Of a DNA stretch of 60,574 nucleotides, positions 54,920 to 60,574 are shown piece after piece. The stretch is taken from NCBI GenBank assembly GCA_937922745.1, contig CALAJO010000092.1:1-60574 (forward strand). The letters run 5' to 3'. Source of the stretch: an uncultured cyanobacterium (lineage in GTDB: Bacteria > Cyanobacteriota > Vampirovibrionia > Vampirovibrionales > JAGQHJ01). The notes beneath the pieces were generated by a model that was not told the origin of the DNA, searched no databases, and saw only the letters and a list, made by a program, of their open reading frames with translations. The position numbers and the translations under genes are program-made. How positions within the stretch are numbered: position 1 is the first letter of the stretch; the number at the start of each line of letters is the position of its first letter.

Positions 54920-55495
54920 TTATACCACTGCTTTAACTTTGCAACAACATAGTTTAATGTCTTCCCACTCTTCGGAAAGGGTTTTCATGCAAGAGATTGC
55001 CAACTGCTTGATCTGCTGGATGCCCAGCTCGGAGCTTAAACCGGCGGCTTCCACCGGCGTGCCTTCCGATTGGATGTTAAGACCAGCATGAATCAGGATG
55101 GATGTCGGGCTGACGGTGCAGATGGAAACCGACAGTTTCTTGGTTTCATTCACAAACAGGTCATCCCCGATGCGCCGGATATGAATATCCGGACTGTTTC
55201 GCAGGATATCCAGCAACTTGCCGTGGATAATTGCTGAAAACAGGCGTTGCAGGATCACGCCTTCACGCAAATCCATGTCAAAGATTTCGATGATGAAGTT
55301 CAGCATCCGGGACGAGTAGATTTCATCGTCGTTCAGCACGTCTTCCAGGTCCACCATGCGGCGTTTGTCAATGTCGCATGGCCCGATGAAGCCGACGACC
55401 GCATCGCCCAGAATACCAAAATTCTTATAAATCCAATGATTCGCCAACTCTTCCCCAGTGTAGGGGAACTCTTCATCGATGAAATGGTATTTCAT
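54920..55495 (-). CDS. DUF366 family protein
   Basis: A 191-aa protein matching the uncharacterised DUF366 family: YHFIDEEFPYTGEELANHWIY, NFGILGDAVVGFIGPCDI, MVDLEDV, IYSSRMLNFIIEIFDMDL and LQRLFSAIIHGKLLD. These are the conserved blocks as I remember them. I set the start at ATG 55495, where the family begins; the frame from 55531 adds 12 residues. It is in a unit with PBP1A (79 bases upstream) and the SPOR gene (7 bases downstream). Function is unknown. Confidence 0.85.
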   Translation of the reverse strand: MKYHFIDEEFPYTGEELANHWIYKNFGILGDAVVGFIGPCDIDKRRMVDLEDVLNDDEIYSSRMLNFIIEIFDMDLREGVILQRLFSAIIHGKLLDILRNSPDIHIRRIGDDLFVNETKKLSVSICTVSPTSILIHAGLNIQSEGTPVEAAGLSSELGIQQIKQLAISCMKTLSEEWEDIKLCCCKVKAVV

Positions 55496-55574
55496 GGCCG
55501 AAGCTGCTTTCTGTTCCTCTATCGCGTGCATCTTATGTTTAGCCTACTGGATAATTGTGAAAAAGGGCAACTGT

Positions 55575-57815
55575 TTAATCCAGGTTTTCATGGATTCGTT
55601 GGAGCTGTTTCTCCCATTTTTTAAACTTGTCCTGTTTCTCGGCCGGGGTTTCCTGCAACGCCGGCGAGGACGGCTCTGGGGCATTATTATCAACAGGCTG
55701 TGGCTTGGGGGCGTTGGCCTGTTGGGTAATTACCCGCAGGCGAGGCGGCTCATGGGGCTCCTCGTTGCGAGGGGCAACCGGATCCGCTTTCTTTTTCTTG
55801 GGCGCAATGGCCTCGGATTCGTCACCGCTGGCCAGCTTTTCCACCTTTAGCTTGTTTTTGGCGTCCGCTAGGCTGGCCTTATCGACAAGATGCACGAGGC
55901 CGGACCTGGCGGCATATTCGTTGGAAGCGGTAAAGAATTGCTGCGGCGGAATCGGGTGGGCTTTATAGTACTCTTCCGCAAAGTCGTGCCATACCTGTGC
56001 GGTGTTGGAACTAAACACCCCATGCAGCGGGATATTGCGCGGATTACCCATCCAGACGCCGGCAACCATATCCGGTGTAAAGCCCATAAACCAGATGTCG
56101 CGGACTTCGTCGGTGGTTCCGGTTTTACCGGCAACAACACGATCCTTCAAGATGGCGTTTTTCCCGGTTCCTTTTTCAACGGCGTCAATCAGGATGTCCA
56201 CAATGCCCGCCACATGATCCTGTTCAAAAACCCGTTTGGGGGCCTGGCTATCCAGCTTGACCAGTTTGCCGCGGCTATCCAGGACACGCTTGATGGCGGT
56301 GGGCTGGATGTAGATCCCGCCACGGGCCAGGGTCGAGTAACCCGTCACTAGTTCTAACGGGGAAACGCCGGAGGAACCCAGCAAGCTGGAGGAGTTGGGG
56401 TCGATGTGGGCGTTAATCCCGGCCAGTTGGCTGGTTTTAATCACCTCTGCAACACCAGCCTTCATCCCAACTTGCACAGTGGTGGTGTTACGGGATAAGG
56501 TCAGTGCCTTACGGATGTCCATGCCGCCCATGTAGCGCCCATCCCAGTTGTGCGGGGCCCAGTTGCCGTAGCGTACGGGGCGGTCGGAGATGGGGGAGTT
56601 AGGCTTAAAATGCCCCAGACGAAAGCCGGTGAGGTAAACGAACGGCTTAAAGGTTGAGCCAACGGCGCGGCGGGCTTGAACAGCGGCGTTGAACTGATTC
56701 TGCTTGAAGTTAATGCCGCCAACCATGGCGATGATGTCTCCGCTTTCAACATCCATGGCAACCAAGGCACCCTGTTTTACACCGGACGCCTTAGGGGCGG
56801 ATGTAATGCCCTTATATAAAGCTTTTTCTGCCGCATCCTGGGCTTTTTCATCCATTGTGGTGTAAACCCTCAACCCGCCACGGCGCACGACATCTTCGCC
56901 ATATCGATCTTCGAGTTCCCGGATGACGTAGGCCACGAAATAAGGGTGTTTAGAGGGTTTCGAATCGCGGCTGTTCAGCACAATTTCCTGGGAAACGGCT
57001 TCGTCCCGCTGTTTATCGGTGATATAACCGTAATGCACCATTTTGTCCAGCACTTCCACCTGGCGCTTTCTGGCGGCCTCGGGATATTGGTACGGGGATA
57101 AGCCTTCCGGCGCTTTAAGCAAACCGGCGAGCAGGGCGGACTCTCCCAAAGTGAGGCGCTTGGCCGGTTTCTTGAAATAACGGCGGGCCGCTTTCTCAAT
57201 CCCGTAGCTCAGGTTGCCGAAATAAACCTGGTTCAGGTACATTTCCAGGATTTTATCCTTGCTGTAGTGCTTTTCTACCCGAACGGCGAGAATGGCTTCC
57301 GCCAGCTTGCGGGTATAGGATTTTTCAGGCGTAAGGAAGAGGTTTTTAACCAGCTGTTGGGTGACGGTACTTCCCCCCTGGACGCTTTCATCCGCGCTAA
57401 GGTTGGTTGCCAGCGCGCGAAACGTCCCGCGGATATCGACGCCGTTGTGTTCGTAGAAGCGGTTGTCCTCAATGGCCAGGACAGCACGCTGAATATTGGG
57501 CGAAATCTGCTTTAACGGCACGACCACCCGATCCTCATCGCCATGGATATTGGCAATCAGCGCGCCATTTCGGTCGAAAATCTGGGTGCTTTCGTTGGGG
57601 CGGTAGTCCTCCAGGATTTTAATGTCCGGCAATTGGTTGGTGCTTTTGGAAATCACCATCCCCAGGATGACGGACACAATCAGAAGGAAGAACACGCTGC
57701 CCCATTTCATGTAAAATCCAAGCGTAAACATGGATTTTTCTTCACTGGGACCACTCTGGGCATCAATCGGGAGTTCCCGGTATGCCTGTTGACCGTCGTA
57801 TGGCCTTTTACTCAT
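55575..57815 (-). CDS. Class A penicillin-binding protein (PBP1A type)
   Basis: A 746-aa bifunctional peptidoglycan synthase. A membrane anchor lies at about 38-56. The glycosyltransferase domain follows with AIEDNRFYEHNGVD (catalytic Glu116), GGSTVTQQLVKNLFL and EMYLNQVYFG. The transpeptidase domain has the active-site STFK (Ser387), SRN (442-444) and KTGT (564-567). The C-terminal 100 residues are Lys/Pro-rich. It begins 4 bases after the glyS stop, so the two are surely co-transcribed. No regulatory lipoprotein activator is adjacent. Confidence 0.95.
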   Translation of the reverse strand: MSKRPYDGQQAYRELPIDAQSGPSEEKSMFTLGFYMKWGSVFFLLIVSVILGMVISKSTNQLPDIKILEDYRPNESTQIFDRNGALIANIHGDEDRVVVPLKQISPNIQRAVLAIEDNRFYEHNGVDIRGTFRALATNLSADESVQGGSTVTQQLVKNLFLTPEKSYTRKLAEAILAVRVEKHYSKDKILEMYLNQVYFGNLSYGIEKAARRYFKKPAKRLTLGESALLAGLLKAPEGLSPYQYPEAARKRQVEVLDKMVHYGYITDKQRDEAVSQEIVLNSRDSKPSKHPYFVAYVIRELEDRYGEDVVRRGGLRVYTTMDEKAQDAAEKALYKGITSAPKASGVKQGALVAMDVESGDIIAMVGGINFKQNQFNAAVQARRAVGSTFKPFVYLTGFRLGHFKPNSPISDRPVRYGNWAPHNWDGRYMGGMDIRKALTLSRNTTTVQVGMKAGVAEVIKTSQLAGINAHIDPNSSSLLGSSGVSPLELVTGYSTLARGGIYIQPTAIKRVLDSRGKLVKLDSQAPKRVFEQDHVAGIVDILIDAVEKGTGKNAILKDRVVAGKTGTTDEVRDIWFMGFTPDMVAGVWMGNPRNIPLHGVFSSNTAQVWHDFAEEYYKAHPIPPQQFFTASNEYAARSGLVHLVDKASLADAKNKLKVEKLASGDESEAIAPKKKKADPVAPRNEEPHEPPRLRVITQQANAPKPQPVDNNAPEPSSPALQETPAEKQDKFKKWEKQLQRIHENLD

Positions 57816-57819
57816 CTTC

Positions 57820-59922
57820 TCACACCACCAACTTCGTAAAATCAGCTAAAGTTCTATAGGACTTATTCAATAAACTCAATAACAGATAACGGTTGTTTTT
57901 CACGTCCGGGTTTTCCGCATTCACCAGCACGTTATCAAAAAACGCTTCCACGCGGGGAGACCAGGCAATAAACGTTGGGAGGACTTCTGATAGCGGCTTA
58001 GATGACACATCGACCTGGGCAATGGTTTCAAACAGCGCCTTTTCGGAATCATGCTCGAACAGGTTCGGGTTTATCCGGCTCGGCTGAACATCCTGTTGAT
58101 ACCCTTTGGACAGGATGCGTGAGGTTCGGTTTGCAGGTTCGTACACCTTCTTCAGGTTGTCCACATCCTGCTGAAGCCCTTTAAGCAGCGCCAAGGCTTC
58201 AATCGTCCTGTTCAGGTTGCTTAGCGGCGAAACATCGCTCTCCAGGATGGCGTCGATCGTATCGTAGGAGAAGTTCAGATCCAGCAGATACCCTTTAAAC
58301 CGCTGGAGAATAAATTGACGGGTGCGTTGCAGCACGTCCGCCTCGGATTCCACCGCCAGGTTGCCCAGGTTTTGATAAGCCTTGGCAAAGCCGTCATCCA
58401 GGTTAAAGGCCAGCTTGTTCTCCAGGATAGTCTGGATAATGCCCAGCGCCATTCGCCGCAAGCCCATCGGATCCTTGGAGCCGGTTGGGTAGCGGGCATC
58501 TTTTTGCGCGAACACGGCAATCATCGTATCCAGTTTATCCGCCAGGGACAGCAGGATGCCTGCCGGGGTTTGCGCGACAGTATCGCCCATAAAGCGGGGA
58601 AAGTAATGTTCTTCGACGGCAGTAGCAACCGCTTCAGGCTCACCGGAGAGCGCGGCGTAATGCTTGCCCACGATACCCTGCAACTCGGTTAACTCCCGCA
58701 CCATCCCGGTTGCCAGATCGGCTTTGCACAGTAGGGCTGCGCGGCCGGCATCCCGCTTATCCGCATCGGATAAGGAGGCGTTAGGCGCAAGCAGATCGAC
58801 CAGGGCCTGAACCCGCTTGGTTTTATCGTACAAAGAACCGAGGCCTTTTTGGAACGTGATGCCCTTGAGGTTTTCAACATAGTTTTCGAGCGGCTGGCTG
58901 GTATCCGTCTGAAAGAAGAAGCTGGCGTCCTCAAGACGCGCACGAAGCACCTTTTCGTTCCCTTCCCGGATGGTAGGTTCGGCTTGCGGCTGGGGATTGT
59001 TGGAAATGGTGATGAAGTAAGGCATCAGGGCACCTTTCTCATCCTCAATGTGGAAATATTTCTGGTGGGCGGTCATTACCGTCGTAATCACTTCCTTGGG
59101 AAGCGACAGGAAACGGGTCTCAAAATTGCCGGCAACCAGGGCGGGCGTTTCAACCAGGCGTGTAACGGTGCTGAGCAGACTGGCATCTTCCGGGATGCGT
59201 CCTTTCAAGTCGGTGGATTTATCGCGCAATCCTTTTAAAATCAGGTTCTGCCGCTCCTGCTGATCGACAATGACATTGCCCTTTTGCCATAACAGTGTTT
59301 TATAAGAGGCGACATCCGGGATGGTAATGGCGGCGTCCTCGGAGAAGAAGCGATGCCCGCGGGTAAAGGTGGAGGATTGCACCAGGCCAATCTGGATGGG
59401 CAAGTGCTGATTGCCGTAAAGGGAAACCAGCCAGCGAATAGGACGGGAAAACCGGATATCGCTTTCGTCCCAGGCCATAAAGTGTGAGCCGGATAACCCC
59501 AGGATCACATCCGGCAGAATTTCCGGTAAAATTTCCGTGACCGTGCGGCCAGTGGCAGTTTTGCGAAAGACCAGGTAATCCGTGCCATCAATGGTTTCCC
59601 GCTTCAGGTCTGACACATCGATGCCGTTTTTACGCGCGAAGCCCTGGGCGGCAGGAGTCGGCTGGCCTTGAGCATCCAGCGCGACGCTCACCGGCGGGCC
59701 CTTCAGCAACTCTTCGGAGGCTTCCTGTTTGGCGGCGAGATCGTGAACCAGGAGGGCCAAGCGGCGCGGCGTGTACAGCACTTCCACGGAGCCGTACGCC
59801 AGCCGGTTCTTTTCCAGGGCCTCAACCGTCTTTTCAGACAGTTCGTGTTCAGCCGTTTCCAAAAAACTTGCAGGTAACTCTTCCGTTCCAATTTCCAGGA
59901 GATAAGTCGATCGTTCCACCAA
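57820..59922 (-). CDS. glyS: Glycyl-tRNA synthetase beta subunit
   Basis: GlyS is the tRNA-binding beta subunit of the bacterial alpha2beta2 glycyl-tRNA synthetase. The 700-aa product begins with the family start LLEIGTEELPASF, and has YTPRRLALLVHDL, GPP, FSRPIRWLVSL, GHRFFSEDA and a C-terminal anticodon-binding region. Length is normal. Start is TTG 59922 or GTG 59919, with GAGG/AAGG upstream. The alpha subunit gene glyQ, usually just upstream, is not within the window before tRNA-Leu. It leads the PBP1A-DUF366-SPOR unit. Confidence 0.96.
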   Translation of the reverse strand: MVERSTYLLEIGTEELPASFLETAEHELSEKTVEALEKNRLAYGSVEVLYTPRRLALLVHDLAAKQEASEELLKGPPVSVALDAQGQPTPAAQGFARKNGIDVSDLKRETIDGTDYLVFRKTATGRTVTEILPEILPDVILGLSGSHFMAWDESDIRFSRPIRWLVSLYGNQHLPIQIGLVQSSTFTRGHRFFSEDAAITIPDVASYKTLLWQKGNVIVDQQERQNLILKGLRDKSTDLKGRIPEDASLLSTVTRLVETPALVAGNFETRFLSLPKEVITTVMTAHQKYFHIEDEKGALMPYFITISNNPQPQAEPTIREGNEKVLRARLEDASFFFQTDTSQPLENYVENLKGITFQKGLGSLYDKTKRVQALVDLLAPNASLSDADKRDAGRAALLCKADLATGMVRELTELQGIVGKHYAALSGEPEAVATAVEEHYFPRFMGDTVAQTPAGILLSLADKLDTMIAVFAQKDARYPTGSKDPMGLRRMALGIIQTILENKLAFNLDDGFAKAYQNLGNLAVESEADVLQRTRQFILQRFKGYLLDLNFSYDTIDAILESDVSPLSNLNRTIEALALLKGLQQDVDNLKKVYEPANRTSRILSKGYQQDVQPSRINPNLFEHDSEKALFETIAQVDVSSKPLSEVLPTFIAWSPRVEAFFDNVLVNAENPDVKNNRYLLLSLLNKSYRTLADFTKLVV

Positions 59923-59945
59923 GCCTTCGCCTCTTAAAAACCTTG

Positions 59946-59974
59946 ATAATACGTAGTATTGTGCTGCAAACCAA
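59946..59974 (-). promoter_or_regulatory. glyS operon promoter
   Basis: On the minus strand TTGGTT (59974-59969), a 17-base spacer and TATTAT (59951-59946). The predicted start is near 59939, leaving a short leader. No T-box structure fits in so short a leader. Confidence 0.6.
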
Positions 59975-60133
59975 TCAATCGGACAAGGGGGCCTCGGCCA
60001 TACATCCTCTGGATAAGGGGCAATGCTATCTCGGATGCTGAATGGATGGATGCCACGTAAGGATGATTTTCAGGCATTTCTTGGAGCGGAAAAAACATCA
60101 GGAGGCGGGCTGGACAATTTTAGGCCCCTATTC

Positions 60134-60162
60134 TTGACATCGAAAAAGTGGCGAATTAAGAT
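60134..60162 (+). promoter_or_regulatory. tRNA-Leu promoter, consensus -35
   Basis: TTGACA (60134-60139), 17-base spacer, TAAGAT (60157-60162). The predicted start is about 9 bases before the mature tRNA 5' end. Confidence 0.8.
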
Positions 60163-60177
60163 GAGATGGCACTTCGT

Positions 60178-60261
60178 GTCGGAGTGGCGGAATGGTAGAC
60201 GCGCACGTTTGAGGGGCGTGTGGAGCAATCTGTACGGGTTCAAGTCCCGTCTCCGACACCA
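60178..60261 (+). tRNA. tRNA-Leu (GAG)
   Basis: Acceptor GTCGGAG (60178-60184) pairs with CTCCGAC (60251-60257), followed by A and an encoded CCA (60259-60261). Anticodon stem CACGT/GCGTG holds loop TTGAGGG, giving GAG. The long variable arm and GGTTCAAGTCC T-arm fit a class II leucine tRNA. Confidence 0.96.
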
Positions 60262-60353
60262 GTTTATTAAAAGCCTGCAGCAAGCAAGCGTATCTTCACA
60301 CAAAACAAGTAGAGAGATTGGCTTATTTTCTCTTACTTGGCGCGTTGGACATG

Positions 60354-60574
60354 CTACTCTGAAATATCCATTGTAACGCTTTTAGAAAGTCGCTCTGTTC
60401 TTCTGGCGTAAGCCCAGGGGGGAGTATGGGGGTCAAGAATTGCCTTGGCCTCAATCAACGCCTTTAATAATGCATCGGTATGGCCATGGACAGCAGCCCA
60501 TATGGCAGCCGTGTAGCCATCATTGTCTTGTTTATTCAGGTCTGCCTTGCCTCATTCAACGCCTTTAATGCATC
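60354..60574 (-). pseudogene. Partial ankyrin-repeat gene with an apparent frameshift
   Basis: The minus strand encodes ankyrin-repeat protein sequence: DLNKQDNDGYTAAIWAAVHG, then HTDALLKALIEAKAILDP and a short tail ending at a stop (60354-60356). A second repeat upstream (60545-60574) is in another frame. Where the intact repeat has TTGGCCTCA on the plus strand, this one has TTGCCTCA. The missing base creates a stop at 60552-60554. The gene continues off the window. It may be a decayed gene, a programmed shift or a sequencing error. Confidence 0.6.

Overview
The window looks like a contiguous piece of a Gram-negative-type, aerobically respiring bacterial chromosome of mixed GC content, with sigma70-type promoters, Shine-Dalgarno sites and frequent GTG/TTG starts. 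The combination of a cbb3-type (C-family) oxidase next to two cytochrome b genes, predator/host-type proteins (ankyrin, prolyl hydroxylase, EF-hand-like) and many orphan proteins makes a non-photosynthetic cyanobacterial relative (Vampirovibrio/Melainabacteria) my best guess. That placement is inference from gene content and is not proven.

Layout. 0-5 kb: an orphan 225-aa protein, the dnaG-rpoD macromolecular-synthesis pair, nanE. 5-8.3 kb: a 979-aa sigma70-family protein with four degenerate region-4-like repeats ahead of the sigma core. 8.4-20 kb: tRNA-Ser(GGA), a ligA of mosaic base composition, a CNNM/CorC protein, a kinase-fold protein, prolyl hydroxylase, small redox proteins, a leuA without its regulatory domain, a ComEA-like protein and OsmC. 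20-25 kb: an accessory block of orphan proteins (duplicated EF-hand protein, a metzincin-like protein with HNxxH, a tandem paralogue pair, a protein with an RFG leader). 25-39 kb: metH, a TPR protein, a HEAT-repeat/queC pair, nagA, an orphan coiled-coil protein, CtpA protease, a sensor-less histidine kinase, an OppD-type ATPase.

39.2-47.4 kb is the highlight: a one-strand respiratory cluster of 13 genes. It encodes CcoN, a CcoO fused to a second cytochrome c domain, CcoS, a detached CcoP-like membrane anchor, a diheme c lipoprotein, a Rieske protein, a cytochrome b that has lost both heme bH ligands, two small membrane proteins, a second cytochrome b with all four heme ligands fused to a 2[4Fe-4S] ferredoxin, an MvhD/FlpD-type iron-sulfur protein and two more small membrane proteins. 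This suggests a combined quinol/ferredoxin-linked bc-cbb3 assembly.

47.5-60.6 kb: rpsP, a glycosyltransferase, a peroxiredoxin, a Spy-like/ECF sigma/anti-sigma operon, a GNAT enzyme, a glyS-PBP1A-DUF366-SPOR operon, tRNA-Leu(GAG) and a broken ankyrin-repeat gene at the edge. Across the window convergent genes tend to overlap at their 3' ends (7 of 13 pairs), and only one pair has a clear bidirectional terminator. At least seven unrelated orphan or accessory proteins share a short N-terminal leader containing [VPSI]-[RKC]-F-[GSRD].
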